Made by a program: the position numbers and the translations under genes. Below, piece by piece: positions 1-13,075 of a DNA stretch of 64,000 nt. Below the pieces are notes generated by a model. It had not been told where the DNA came from. It was given only the letters and a program-made list of their open reading frames with translations, and ran no database searches. The stretch is from Syngnathus acus. Taxonomy: Eukaryota; Chordata; Actinopteri; Syngnathiformes; Syngnathidae. The stretch's first letter is position 1; each line of letters starts with the position of its first letter. Location of the stretch: contig NC_051095.1 in NCBI RefSeq assembly GCF_901709675.1, positions 2,915,956 to 2,979,955 on the forward strand, read 5' to 3'.

Positions 1-868
1 GAGTTAGGGCTGAGCAATTAATCAAATGTGGAAGATGCGTTTTTTTTATTTTACTGCAAGACATCAAGAAACCATTCAAATATGTTTGGCATTTTAAATT
101 GTATTTTGTGGGGGTTGTTTTTTTCAAATCAGTTTCCCAGCTGAATCTCGAAACCTACCAAAAGAAAGACTCAATTCATTTATTTCACCTGAAGTTCTTT
201 GGATCTGTTCAGCCGTAGAACCCGAGTTGGCTTCACCAAAAACTCGGGTTTCTGAGCAAACACTCCTTTTATGAAAAACTTGTCAAGCAGAAGAGCGATT
301 CAATACAATCTGACTTTTTTTTTTGTGACACCTCAAACTATAAACCAAGAAAAACAGGAAAGTGAAAAGGATTCTGAAGACAAATTAGTAATTTCTTGAC
401 AGATATTTAACTAAAAACATGCGTGTCTTGGATTTTTTTTTTGTACTTGACATCGGCCATTCCTGCCAACTGCGTCATCTTTTCTCTCTCGCGACCTCCC
501 ACACATTTAAATCCTTTTCTGCATCGCCAGATGATTCCCGCCACCTCCCGTTTGTGCTCCCTTTCTCGCTGGGTCGCCTGCCCGCCACATGGAAGCTGTT
601 AACGGCGCTGTCGTCGCTCGCACTCACCACTAACATTCCTGCGGGCTTCGCGGCGCTGGCTGACTTTACGTCAACCTCTGGCGCCTCTCCGCTAGTCCGC
701 GCCGCTAGCCTGGCCTCGCTCGCTGACCCTCTTTCGCACTTGATGCTGTGTAGAAGATCTTTTGGCAAGTGCTTTTTGTTCAGCGCAAAGCAGAAGTGCT
801 CCACACAATTCCGTGTCTAACATTGTGGACACAAAATAACACAGCAACCAACTTCTGAGCTGTCATTC

Positions 869-900
869 GCCGACGCCCACGTCACTCACCGGGCAGGCCG
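869..900 (+). repeat. short dispersed repeat core, copy A
   Basis: Carries GACGCCCACGTCACTCACCG followed by GGC and AGGCC, nearly identical to 7096-7127; a more diverged third copy lies at about 41848-41890 (GTCACTCAGCCCGAGGCCCC). Similarity fades quickly outside the core, so the parent family is not identified. Confidence 0.6.
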
Positions 901-1315
901 TGAGACTTACAGTGCTCAACAAGAAAATTCAATGTCATTATTATAAAACACTACATACACACCAAATTATTTTTCTTTGTGTGCAGCCACTGATGGTTTT
1001 ACCTGTCGTGTAATGTAATGTAAGATTGTTCATCCTACAATAGAAACGTTCCGAGAGATCTGGGCCAAGCCTCGCCCTCGACTCTCATCAATTTCCATGA
1101 CTGCTGCTTCAAATGTTGGTCCATCACACTCAAAGAGCACTTGTGCTCTTCTTCTCCAGGGTATATGCTTCTTTAATGAAGACACTAATAACCATTATGG
1201 ATATTTCAAGCCGCCTGTCCGGCGCGCCCGCTAATGGACAGCCGGGCTGTCCATTCGGAATAAAAAGACATTATCGTCATGGATTATTCAAACGAAAAGA
1301 AAAGTTGTAGTTGTA

Positions 1316-1440
1316 CTAAGTGTTCATTAGTATAATATATTCTATAATATAGTTTATTTTGTTATATATATATTGTATAATATTATATAATATAATTTAT
1401 TTTATTATATACATATATATATATATATTTTTTATAATAA
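1316..1440. repeat. AT-rich low-complexity tract
   Basis: Almost entirely A and T, with runs of TATATATA and repeated TTATATAATA-like words. No gene signal. Confidence 0.8.
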
Positions 1441-3657
1441 ACATAACCTCGTCCAAGTTCCTGTAATAAAATACTACTTGCTCAAATTTTGCAGTCAGGT
1501 AAAAACCACATTTGCGGAGGAATAACGAGTGTTGTGTCAAAGAGGAAGGAATTGAATGTGTGTTGTTGGTATGTATTACATATTCCTTCGCATCTGTTCC
1601 CCATTACACTTTTGTGATTGCTGCAGCAAAACATTGGAAAATGCTAGCAGCTGCTTCTTGCTTCGTGCCGTTTCTCCACTTCAGCCAGTGATCCGAGCCA
1701 GCGCTCGGGCCTGGAATAATATTTCTCCTCAAAGTCGTCGTTTTTTTTCATTTGCCCCTTTTCATCCTTAAGGCGGACATTTTATTGTTATTATTATTAT
1801 TCCAGGAGATGGAGAATCATGTCAGAAAGTTAATTTAAGGATGTTTGCTTGTGTCAGCGTTTAAAAATGACGTGTGAGCTGGCTTACCCGCAAATGAGTG
1901 TTCCAGTCAGTGACTATTTTGTTTGTTGTTTTGCAATATAATGGAGAAAATGCCAGATTTTCCATAATGTGTCTCATTTCTTGAAGTTCAAATTGACGAA
2001 TAGACTTGTTATACATTATTACTCATTTCTCCTGTAGCAGATCGCTCTCCTACCCAATTCGTCGCTCCCCTGCTGTGCATTTGACACTGTGTGTACATTG
2101 AATGTGTGTCTGTGTGTGTGTGTGCGAGTCTGAAATTACACCATGAGATTAGAGTGGACAGCTTTATGTGGTCCTGACGCTTTAAATCAAACCCGCCATA
2201 AGAAAAGATCATTTATCGTTCCGAATAGAATCCTACTTTGCTGACTCCGCCTCCCGCCAAGCTGTGATGCGTTCAAGGATGAGGAAGCTTGACGTGGCCT
2301 TTGAGGTCACGGGATGGTTCCTATCTAAGTGTGGAAAGAATGGAATTTGATTTGACCCACCTTGAGTCTTCTGTCTTGTTTTTATTACTGGAAAGTCTGG
2401 GAATTAGGATCGGGGAAAAGGGTGGAATTTTCTAATGTTTAGGGGCCTCGTCGTTGTGCCTTGTGGAGTCTCTTTTATTAGTGACACACATTAATTCTGC
2501 TAAAATGAAAACACACACACACAACTGATGGCACCTGTGTGCCCGGCTCGAACTCCACAATGGTCTCGGGTTGCCTTTGTGGAATTTTGGAAATGTTCAA
2601 GCTGTCCGTCACGATGATATGCAGAGAAGAGGACACACGAGCGCACCTTGCTTTGCAAATGTGTCAAGTGGACAGGGAGGGGCAGCTGCAGGAGGCATCG
2701 AGGCGGGGGCGGGTAGACACTCATGGGGTCTTGGAGGTCAATGCTTGGGTGAAAAAATGATGTTTCTGCCCAAAGAAGAAAAGCAAGCCCCTCCTCTTTT
2801 CTAACCCCCACCACCCCCAAAAACTCCATCAGTGTCACCTCTGCCCCACTCCTCAACCCTTCCCACACCACATCGCGTTTCAAAGTGTGGCCACATGAAT
2901 GGCTCCATTGTTGACGACTGAGGGTAGAAAAAAAAAAAAAAGGCGAGATAGAGAGTGAAAGGAAGCCCAAACGTTGCTCAAGATTCTGCTCAGACTCGGG
3001 AAAGTTGATCTTGGAATTGAAAACATAAAAATCCGTCTTTACACTGGATATAAAAATCTATAAACACATCGATCCATAGATGGATAGATATCATAGATAT
3101 ATAGCGATAGACAACCTTTTGATACATAACATATCGAAAGAAATGAAACCGCTTCTGTTTTTAGGAGAGCAGTCGGAGGCAAGTTTGAGATGCCAGGGAA
3201 TAAATCGACAGTACTTCCCGTCTCACTATGGACCGCTTCCAAGTTGTGTTTTGTCCACGGCGCCCCGAAAGATGGCCGCCGTCGTTGCCGGGAAGATGGT
3301 GTAATAGTCTTCGCATTGTTCCTCTTTGGCTTTCATTCTGAGATTGTTCAACTTTTAATTTTTCTCTGAAAAGCTCAAATTGTCAGACCCCCCTGCGGCT
3401 CCGTCGTGTTGTCATTCAAATGTTTTGTGACACTTGCGTGCTTTGTGACGGTTTATATGTAAGACACGAGGCCCCGAGATAGAAGGAACGGCGGAACCGT
3501 TTGGGCTCCCTTCGGCTTTCCCGTCACGCAGTCTGTCGAAACCTTTTGACGTTTTCATTCCATCTGCCTCCATCGAGTCACTTTATTAGGAACCGCTCCA
3601 CGTGGTTTTCTTTCCGGGTCCAGGAATCTAACTTGACTTCCTTCCCGTCCCCGACAG

Positions 3658-3947
3658 GTTCCGAGACGATAAGGGCTACGTGCTCTACCCTCAGATCGGG
3701 GACCGGCTGGACCTGATCTGCCCGCCGCTGGACACGGCCCGCTCCACACCCGAGTACGAGTTCTACAAGCTGTACCTGGTGTCGTCGCGGGACCAGGCGG
3801 ATCGCTGCGAGGTGGCGGGCTCGCCCAACATCGTGCTGACGTGCGACGAACCTACGCGGGAACGCCGCTTCACCATCAAGTTCCAGGAGTTCTCGCCCAA
3901 CCTGTGGGGCCACGAGTTCAAAAGCATGCAGGACTACTACATCATCG
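3658..3947 (+). CDS. efnb3: efnb3 exon 2: Eph receptor-binding domain
   Basis: This 290-bp internal exon encodes most of the ephrin receptor-binding domain, a cupredoxin-like beta barrel displayed on the cell surface. The first base completes a codon begun in exon 1 (phase 2) and the last base (G) starts a codon finished in exon 3 (phase 1). Visible landmarks in order: FRDDKGYVLYPQIGDRLDL, the first conserved cysteine in LICPP, YEFYKLYLV, the second cysteine in DRCEV, the third in LTCDEP, then FTIKFQEFSPNLWGHEF and DYYII. The FSPNLWG stretch is the G-H loop that inserts into the Eph pocket; the Leu-Trp pair is typical of B2 and B3 and absent from B1. Acceptor is CCGACAG and donor G|GTAAGC. 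GC content is clearly higher than in the flanking introns. No frame damage is seen. Confidence 0.97.
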
Positions 3948-4757
3948 GTAAGCGTGTGCGCGTCGGGTCGTTGTTTTGCTGCCGCGCTTGAGTTCCGATT
4001 GAACCCGACCGTGTTTGTTTATCGTACTGATTGTCGTTGAGATTGTCGGAGCTCGTTTGCCAGAGGTGGGAACTCAGTCATGTAGCAACCATGCAAGTTT
4101 TGAGTTTTCACATTCAGTTGACTTTATTTCTTGCATATATGAATGGATGGTATTTTTATTTGTTAAGGTCAGCGCAGTTCACATGTTGGCCACACAAAGT
4201 CAAAGTTCGGTTGAGTTATTTTGCTCAAAAGTGGCGATACATGAGTGACTCATGTCAAGTCAGTCGGCGTCGGTCGTGTCGGCGCCGTTTATTGTTATCG
4301 TCTGACTCGGCAGTCACCACAAAGAATGAAAACACGCTTTGCTTTGGTCGATTCGGAGCAGATTGTTTGCGCCCCTCGGGGGACCCGACGATGAGGTCAT
4401 CGAGGCAAGTCGGGCCCCGTGCGGTCATATGGGACGGAACATTCCGGAAGCCGAAGGGGCGCTTTGTTTTACTCTTTCGTTTTCACACACGATACAACAA
4501 AGAGTTCAGGAGTGAGACTTGTTTGGTTGTCGCCTCCTACGCAGCTCGCAAGCGGGCGGGCCGTTAGGATGCGCTCAGGTGCACGCACGCTATGTGTCTT
4601 CGCTTCCTCTTATCTGTGCTAAGCAGGAAAGAAAAGTGGAGCAAAAGGAAATTTACTTGAGTAAAATGTAACCATTTGGGCCAGACCCTTACGGGTTTTT
4701 TAGGTGGATTCCTGTCGTGGCATTTGGCAGAATAAAATCCTGATTGGCCGCTTTTAA

Positions 4758-4930
4758 AAAAAAAAAAGATTATCCAAAAAATAAAATAATAATTATATAT
4801 ATATATAACTATTATATTTTATGATTATTTATTTATTATATTATTTATTATTTATTTTATTATTTTCATTTTATTTATTATTTCATTTCATTATTTATAT
4901 TTTTTATTTCATTTTATTTATTATGTGTAT
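4758..4930. repeat. AT-rich low-complexity tract
   Basis: Poly(A), a short (TA)n and many degenerate TTATTTATT units. Simple sequence inside intron 2. Confidence 0.8.
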
Positions 4931-6776
4931 GTTTTTTTCAACTAACAACATTTCTGTGAACTGAGACAAGCGACTTTACAAAGTCAGAGTCAGTGGTCGC
5001 TATATTTAGAGACTATTTTTCAAACAGAGTTTAATTCAGTTGAATTTATTTCTGTGGAAGTTGATGCAAGTTAATGTTGGCGTGAAAAAAAATCTTGCGG
5101 GGAAAAAATAGTTTCAAAGCTTGTTTGCTATCAGGAGAAATAAAGCAAATCCCACAAGGGAGAAGAAAACAAAAGCAGGTCTTGTTTTGAATAATGACAT
5201 TTTCTTTTGTTGTTGTTTTTTCTTCCTGTAAGATGAGGGGAGCAACTGCTTGAAATCAGAAATCGGATTTTGCGAAAAAGATCGGAGATTTCATTTAAAG
5301 GCCATATTGCCCGGCTCTGGTGTGCGATTTAAAAATCGATTGAGCTTGATTTGGTCTTTCCCAGAGCGGGTCGGTCGACATTTGAGGCCTTTATCATCTT
5401 CACACGCACACATAGCACTCAGACGTTTCGATTGACAGTTCCGGTCTGATCGATGAAGGCTGGAGGTCACGCAACCCCCTCACCCCCGACTTGTATATGC
5501 GAGGAAGCGAGCGGAGTAGCTTAACGCACACAACATCTAGCGCTGATAACTTATTGATAACTATATGCAAGCTTTAATTGGCAAGGTTCTTAATGAAGAA
5601 CAGCGCTTATGGTGTCTGCTTTAATGAAGCCGCAACGTCGCTAATAAGCGGCTCGTTTAATGGCGCGTTTAAAGAGCCTTAGCTACTTCCTTAGCGCCGG
5701 CCATTAGAGAGGGACACGCGCCCGACATCAAGCATGTGGATCGAATCGCCAAGCACGACGTTGGACAGATTTTGTTGTATAGAAAGAATAAATTTATAGC
5801 GTGCATTAGCATGTTCTTCCATCTTTAATACTACAGTATTTATTTTTTATGGGCGTGCAGTAGCCACACAAAAAGGGGCGGAGTTTTAGTGAGCCAGTCA
5901 TCTTCCTTCCTGGTTAGAAAAATCAAATCACATTTCAATTTGGATCACCACTGTAGTATAAATCCATGCCTATAGTGGAAAGCTTAAACTAGCATACTGG
6001 AGTTAGCGTAGCAATCTTGAGGCAACTTAATTCCGCACAGCTCTCTCAAAAGGAAAGGTGAAGATTGATCGCACATTTGGGAACGTCTAAATGTTGTTTT
6101 TTGAAGTTTTCTGGTCCAGGTGGAATCTCAAAACAATGAAGGAGTAAAATATCACAATAATCAACACAAGGAACAGAAGCCGCGCAAAGGTCAAATGTTG
6201 CCGAGAAACAGCCATGAGTTTTTAATCAAGAACCTGCTGTGTCGCAAAAAGAAACACTTTTTTCTTTTTATCTAACTAATTGACTAAAGACTAATTATAT
6301 TCTAAAAAGATTTATGGTCCGTAATTTCCTATCGACAATTATGATCAGGATATTTTGAAATCGCCGCATGAAAAATGAACGCTACGTTCGGGCTAGCTAT
6401 GCTGCTACGTGATCATCGCTGACAAGTACTAATGGGTTCATTTACAAATCGAGTCGAGCTTGTGGTGTTGGGAGGGATTCTCATCTAATGACTTTGTTTT
6501 GGAAGGTCACTAATGTATTACAGATGCCACTGCTTTGTAATCAGATTACTCCAATCCCATTAAAAGTCATTCTTTTCTTCCCGCACCCCGGGGAGGGGAG
6601 AGAAAGAGCGGCAAAATTGATTAGTCATACTCACTGATGGATGTTTTCATTCATAACATGAGGTCAGAGTTTAGGTAAGCCTGTGTCCTCGTCACACGCA
6701 CACATTCGAATGGAGACCCGACGAGCGCGGATTTTGCTGCCTGACTTTGTGGATCGCTTCCATGTCGTTTTTTTTT

Positions 6777-7080
6777 AGGTGTCAAACTCATTTTTGTCGC
6801 CTGCTGCATTGTAGTCATAGTTTCCTTCGGAGGGCCATTATGACTGTCGACCCAAATAAATGTTCTGAACGTCTCATATTATATGTAGTTGAACTAGTTT
6901 TAAAATTAGAGACGAGTAAGAATTTTAAAAGAAGAATGATAATAAAAATTGCTCTATTTTTCAAACGTGAAGACATTTCGCAATTTTTGTATTGACACAT
7001 AAAGTCGATGCACAATTTGTCCAAATATAATTACACTGTGGGCCAAATTTGGCCCGCGGGCCAGAGTTTGAGCCCCCCTG
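6777..7080 (+). mobile_element. hAT-type non-autonomous element (MITE), copy 1
   Basis: Starts with GGTGTCAAACTCATTTTTGT and ends GGCCAGAGTTTGAGCCCCCC plus TG, so the two ends are inverted versions of (C)AGGGGTGTCAAACT. The interior shares blocks with 16444-16750: the AGGGCCATTA motif, ATAAAAATTGCTC-type sequence and a GACACAT/GACATAT stretch. GGGCC-rich ends around an AT-rich core are typical of a family very common in fish, here assigned to hAT on end similarity. No transposase is encoded and no clean target duplication is visible. Confidence 0.75.
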
Positions 7081-7095
7081 CTATAGCGCAAAGAT

Positions 7096-7127
7096 GCCGA
7101 CGCCCACGTCACTCACCGGGCCAGGCC
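7096..7127 (+). repeat. short dispersed repeat core, copy B
   Basis: Near-identical to 869-900 with one extra C. It begins 15 bp after the hAT-type MITE ends and continues into CCCGCCTTTCACTGCCTGCC. Confidence 0.6.
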
Positions 7128-7406
7128 CCGCCTTTCACTGCCTGCCATACAAACACAAAAAGTATCTTATAGCTCATAAGTGCTCGAATAATCGACGGAC
7201 TGTGCTAATATTTGCTAGCGGCAGCGCTAGTTAGCGTGCTGTTTTAGGCTCTTCCTGAAAAGTAATCCGTAAAAATGTATCATTTCTTCAAATGGCTTCA
7301 AAGGTGACACACTCATGCGTATGCAAACGCACACCTCGCAGTGAATGATGGCCGTCTCACAGTCAACATACATTTGACCTTGTCTGCATTTGTGTGTGAG
7401 TTTGCA

Positions 7407-7409
<3 letters not shown>

Positions 7410-7454
<45 letters not shown>
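7410..7454. repeat. (TG)n microsatellite
   Basis: About 22 uninterrupted TG units. The complementary (CA)n array begins about 120 bp downstream, so the two can pair as a long inverted repeat. Confidence 0.97.
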
Positions 7455-7456
<2 letters not shown>

Positions 7457-7570
7457 CTCCTTCACTCCCTCAACCTGGCTGCCACTCTCCCACACACACA
7501 CACTTATCTTCGCCACCGCTAACGAATGCACACTCACATCGGCGCACACGGGGGCCTTCTCTGATTATAT

Positions 7571-7571
<1 letters not shown>

Positions 7572-7638
<67 letters not shown>
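7572..7638. repeat. (CA)n microsatellite
   Basis: About 33 uninterrupted CA units, opposite in sense to the (TG)n at 7410-7454. Confidence 0.97.
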
Positions 7639-7641
<3 letters not shown>

Positions 7642-7750
7642 CGGACGGGTTGCTGTAAACATCTTCGGAAAAGCTCTAAAAGTTTGGTGACTTGTTGTGA
7701 GCAGGTCACTCACTGCGGGACTGCAGTGTTGTTGTTGCATGCTGAGACAG

Positions 7751-7812
7751 ATGGTGTGTGTGAGAGTGTGTGTGCGCGCGTGAGCGAGAGTGCTTGTGCG
7801 CGCGCGCGCGCA
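7751..7812. repeat. alternating purine-pyrimidine tract with (CG)n
   Basis: Short TG runs and CGCGCG words, ending in GCGCGCGCGCGC at about 7799-7811. This base pattern favours Z-DNA. Confidence 0.8.
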
Positions 7813-8748
7813 GGTTTTTTTTGTCGACGTGTTCCGTGAGTGCGCATGAATGCGGACACCGCCGTCTGTCTCCCTGCGTGGGCGTGAATGATCCAGCAAC
7901 CGAAAAGGACTCCCAGCCGAGCTTTTTATGCAGCGGGACCCCCGGGGCTGTGCGGAGAGCCCGGTTCTGGCCGTCACGCGCCGATCCACGTAAACAACAA
8001 GCTTAAAATGAATAATAGACGAGTGAGAGAAGTCTAAAATGCGGATTGTTTGCATCTGCGTGTTTTGAAGTGATTAATTGTGGGTGTGCGGTTTAATTGT
8101 TTGAGGTTGCGGTGTGTGCAGACAGCATCGGCGGCGTTTTCAATAATGCAGAGGCTGCCGCTGGTTTATTTATCAGGGTTAAGCGGAAATAAATGGCACA
8201 AGTGGCGGCTGCGGATGGAGTTTGGAGGGATGGGGAGGGCGAGGGTGAAGGTGAGTGGCAGATGAAGAAGTGCAAGTGCAGTAGACAAAAGAGGAGGCGA
8301 TGCGGCGGGAGGAAATCTGCACTGCGCACTAAATGAGCGGCGCCCACCACCTCCTCGCCGTGCCACTGTGAAGCATGCGCAGGTGTGCGCGAGTGTTTGC
8401 GGAGTCCCGACAAATCTATAGCTGCTGAATTTTTCATCACGCCGAAAGCTTTTTGATTTGTAGACGCTTAAGTGCAAGGAGAAATGGAAAAAGGTCAAAA
8501 TGACCTCAGCGTGGAAGTTAAATCATGACCAATCATTTGATCAATTTGTTTGGCCAACTTCTTGTCGTTCTTTTTTGAAATGGGTACATTCTTTTGAAGA
8601 CATTCGGGTTAGACTTTAACCATTTCAAATGACATCGCAAAAAAAGTCGTGGTGCCTCGAGATTGGACAAGAGCGTTGCACACTCACATATTCTTTATCA
8701 TCTGCAAAGAATGACGAGTATTACTATGGCTTATTGAGGACTTTTGAT

Positions 8749-8767
8749 ACTGCCCCCTGGTGGGCAA
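8749..8767 (-). promoter_or_regulatory. CTCF-like motif
   Basis: The reverse complement contains CCACCAGGGGGCAG, close to the vertebrate CTCF core (CCACCAGGGGGCGC). The flanking bases resemble those at 52356-52374, so the motif may be carried by a dispersed repeat. Sequence match only; occupancy is unknown. Confidence 0.5.
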
Positions 8768-9573
8768 AGCACACTCACCCGAAGGAGCATCCGTTTCCAT
8801 TGAACTGAAGCAAAATATAAATGTCAAAACCAGCTTTTATGGGAAAATCAATCCACATTCTCTTGCATGCTGTTTCAAAAGTGATTTTTGAATAAAGTTA
8901 AACTCTTTCCACTGCCAGCCATTTTCGAAAAGGAGAAGCTATTGAGCGGCAGCTAATTTAGAGCATTCTGACTGATCTTTCAAGGCTCTAAGAGAATTAT
9001 GTTTAATGACTTTGTGAAGTCCGGTTCATTTATTAGTAATCATCAGTAGAACATGGGGTTGGTTTCACCCAAAATTACCTATTTTGGATGAAGAAATGCA
9101 GAAAAGAAGCTTTTTTTTTGTAAAAGTGCTGACCAAGACTCTTCTTCGCCCGTCATTATGATTCCCATTGAAGACATTTCACGTCAATGACGCTCAAAGA
9201 GATAATCAAGATCTGATTCAAAAGAAAAATGTTCATGTTTTGATATTGCGGGAGAAACGTGACCTCCTTGAAGCTATTAGGATCCAAAATGGAAGCTCAT
9301 TGATTTCAACAGTCTTCGCCCAGGTGTCTTTCTCAAAGTCCTTTTCACTTGAAAGCACGTCTGCGGTCTCTCTTGAGCATTAGAAGTCATTCATCATCAT
9401 CGCCAATCCCACTTTCTTCCGATGGCTCCGTTCCACGCTCGACTCACTGGTCTGGAAAAACGGTTATTGAAATTTCAAGGCCAAGTTTCTTCATCGCAAA
9501 TGACAAATATTGCCTCGGCCGAGCCGAGCATTCCATCCTGGACCTCCATGAATCTCACTTTATTTTATTTGAT

Positions 9574-9622
9574 TTCATTTTTTTTTTTTTTCATTTACTG
9601 CCCCCCCCCCCCCCCCCCCCCA
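9574..9622. repeat. poly(T) then poly(C) tract
   Basis: A T-rich run is followed by about 20 C residues (from 9601). Pure pyrimidine on the + strand, within intron 2. Confidence 0.9.
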
Positions 9623-10094
9623 CAACCTTCCTCCACCCCGCCCTCACGAAATCTTCCATCAGCAATTTGCCGGCCCCAGCATGCAATGCGTTTCTTTGCG
9701 CTTCAGCGAACATTTCCAGTTCTTCAGGCAACACGTTCATCTCTCATTTGTGAAAGCTCCTTGCAATATTGGGCTAAAGTTAGAAATGGAATCTGGAAAT
9801 CGCCATTATGCACTTGACTGATCTTAACTCGTGCAGGTGTAGCTAATGTCGCGGCCGCCGTGTCGACAGCTAATATCGCGCGACACCAATGAGGCGTTTG
9901 GGGGCTGAGCTGAAAGTCGGACATTTGAGTGAGAAAGGGGTGAGAAAAGATGCAAAATGAAACAACAACAAAAAGATGTGTGGCGAGTGTAAGTAAGAGA
10001 AAGTGACAGATCGCCGAGCTGATTTAGGTCAGCAATCAGAACTCGGCTACTGTCGGCTTGGAGATTGTGGCGTTGTGTGCGCGTATTAAATTGG

Positions 10095-10113
10095 GAGGGG
10101 GGGGGGGGGGGGA
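10095..10113. repeat. poly(G) run
   Basis: A G run of roughly 18 bases, potentially able to form a G-quadruplex. Confidence 0.85.
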
Positions 10114-12973
10114 GGGATGCGTCGCTCCCGCTTAAGGTCATACAGACATTTACACACTAAAGAATCCCTTCTTAATTGGATAGGGCCTGGTTAACATTGT
10201 GTGATTCATTTAACCTTCGTGCACCGTGTTGCTCTTTCTCTCTCTCGCGCATGCACGCAAACATTTCTCAGCGCTAAAAGAGACAAAAGCGCTATTGTGC
10301 GCAGCCAGCCTTCTGCGAAGCAATCAAATGTGCAAGCGCAGCGAGAGGCGGGCGGGTGTATAAAACAAGCGCACCTCGCTGGCTGACCTCTGCCATTCGT
10401 AGACGGCATTAGCTCACTAATATGGCGCTTGATTTAGTGAACAGGATCACGTAAACGTGACCTCTTGCTGCCCAAGCGGCAACTTTATGGAAAAATGCAT
10501 GTACACACGGAGATAATGTAGTTATTTACACTTATTATTTTCTAAAAAACACAGACTTTCAATCTTGAGGCAATATAATGCCGCATGCCTCTCGCAGTTT
10601 AATGGAAGAGGCGGAGTTTTACGACGCGTGTCAAACAAAATGTCTATTGATTTGTTTATTTTCAGGAATTTCGCTTGTTTTATGTTGCGAAAAACAACAG
10701 AATGACGTGGGGATAGGCCAGTAGTATTGATGTGTTTAAAATTTAGAATTTTTCTCTAAGTTATAAATGCCTTAGCCAGTTCTGCTATCAGGCTAACGGC
10801 ATGTAGCTTAACGCCATAGCGGCTGTAGCTTCCATTGTATCTTGTCCTTATCTTTCACGGAAATGATATGACTGCTTCTTCTCTATGATGGCAGGAAACA
10901 ACCATTCTCAAATAGAGTTTTATGGCAAATGAGAAATACGTGCAAAATAGCTAAAGACTGAGTCGTAACTCGAGACATGATGGAGCGGGAAGGTCCACCG
11001 TTCAAAGAAACAAGGACAAACAATTGGCTACAAATCCTTTGGAGTCGCCATTTAAGCGTCCTAATTGCTTCCAAACTGCACAAAGGATGTCATTATCACA
11101 TTGCATGTGTGTGTATGAGCTTCATTAGCTGTTGACTCGTCCTCCACTAATCTTCATTGTTGTCTTGAACGCTGGCTATGTTTCACCCCAAACGGCCGCC
11201 CCCCGCCAAGGTCACGACCCCTCGAGCCCGTAGCTGGCCAGTATATCTCATTAGCGTTGTTGTTACCGGTAATTGTTTGTTGTTTTTCGGATATGACTAT
11301 TCATGGCAAAATTCGGGAGGCGTATGATCTAAATTGGAGGCCTTGGGGGAGGTCTGCTGTCTCTCTCGAGTGTTCAGATATTCTCAGTAGATGCCAAATG
11401 AGTCCCCCCCGGCTCCTCTTTAGGCGGCTTAACGTCCGTATTAGCGCACATCTGCTCTTGTTCCGTGCACTTATTATATATTGATGAAGTTGAGGCTGGA
11501 TAATTGAATAGCACCATCATGGAGGGGTCTCCTTTCTCCACTTGTACTTCAAGTGGATTGAGGGGGAGGCGGAGCTAGAAGTAGGCTTGCCACCCACATG
11601 CGTTTTGTATATGTGTGTGTGTGTGTGTTCACAGTAAGACCAATCTGGATCCTAAAATGGAAGCTCACCATCGGCTTAATATATGCAATTAAGAAGCTAA
11701 TTAGAGTAATTAATTCAGCCGGGCCGGGGCCCAGTCTGGCCCCTATTCACTGCATTGGAGCCGCCATAATCCTTCACACACGTACACACACATGGAATAA
11801 CACACACTCATTATGAGCGGCCTCTTTGTGCGCTGCCAGAGAAGTCGGAACCGAAGAAAGAGGCGAAAATAAAAGAGGGAGAAAGTGAGGCGTTGGGCGC
11901 GGCCTAATGAGTGAAAACAGTGTGCTAATTCATCCGCAGCGCCCCCCGCTGCTTTTGGGAGGCGCTGCGAGGGGGGAACAGTCGCTGGTGTAGCCAGTGG
12001 CATCTTATTTAATTTTTTCCTTTTTTTTTTTATTGCATTGGAGAATGGTTGCTCTGTTTGATTGCTTTAACCTTTATTTATTCCCTCCATTCGTGTTCCA
12101 CCTTGCTTGGAAAGTCACCGTTCCGTTCTGGCAGGTCTGTCTTGGAATGATTTGAAGTTTTAATAAAGATGGAAGTGCTGTTTTTATTCTACTTTACAAT
12201 GTAAAAAGGCAAACAGTGCGGTTTGTTATTGTTCAATGATTGATACACGTGTACTAGCGTGTCTCGCTAGTTGGCCGGCCCGACTTTGTTATTTTTGGAG
12301 CGCAATTAGGAAGCGTGTGATGAGGTGCAGATCAGCCCGGCCGACAGGCAGCTCCTCCGTCGACTTGATGGAGGAATTTGGATGAAATAAAACCACCTGG
12401 AGACCAATTATCATGTTGTTTATTCTGCGATACGCAATACGCGAGCATAGCTTTTTTTTTTTTTTTTAAATGACCCAACCTAAAATAAAAAAAAGCAATA
12501 TTCATTTTTGAAATGCGCTCGCTGTGTGCTGCAACAGTTCTTCCATTTCCAGCATAGGAGCCAGCATTTGTCAGCCAGTCAAAGGCAGATATTTCCCATC
12601 TGTCATGTTTTGGCAGACCGCACAAAAATGGCTTGCAAAAGAGCAGTGAGCAACAACTTTTGAGGCGTTTGATCCTATGGGAGCGTGTCTGCTGTTTCTC
12701 ACTTGACCTTGTGTGAGGCCTCACTCAGGTGCTCAAGTGATGAAATCGCACTTTGGCTGGCGGTAATTGCGAGGCTTGCTCGTAAGAGTCTGATTCCTGA
12801 CGTTGGATAGAGATTTTGATGCTTGAGGAGAGCTTGAAATCAGTGGTGGTTTTTTTTTTCCATATTTTTTTAATCACTCCCTGTTCTTTAAAATCTCAGC
12901 TCATCAGTGCGGCGCTAATATTATGCACTCAACACAGAGGATAAAGAATATATGACTGAGTAGATCCTGTTAC

Positions 12974-13075
12974 ATTGTCTGTCTATATGTGTTGCTAGCC
13001 GGCCAGATGCTATTTAGCATTAGCATTACGCTCGCGAACTTAAGGGCTAAGTAGTTGAACAGTGAATTTCAACTT
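12974..13075 (+). repeat. unnamed dispersed repeat, copy 1
   Basis: ATTGTCTGTCTA followed by TGTGTTGCT, then a TTAGCATTAGCATTA block and an AACTTAAGGGCTA block. The same order of blocks recurs at 49303-49465, where it includes a perfect hairpin. Family not recognised. Confidence 0.5.

Larger units (their letters stand above)
1..3657 (+). other. efnb3: efnb3 intron 1, 3' part
   Basis: Non-coding sequence ending at the acceptor CCGACAG (3651-3657). It contains a GC-richer stretch at about 440-830, open on both strands but without codon-like character; a repeat core at 869-900 shared with 7096-7127; a very AT-rich tract at 1316-1440; a short (GT)n at 2101-2124; and ATGGCCGCC at 3272-3280, a YY1-like core. 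I searched for a signal peptide followed by YWNS and found none, so exon 1 is likely upstream of the window. Confidence 0.8.

Noticed and set aside
419-820. Open frames on both strands in a GC-richer part of intron 1
   Set aside because: No signal peptide with YWNS, no domain motif and no splice context for an efnb3 first exon; composition alone explains them.
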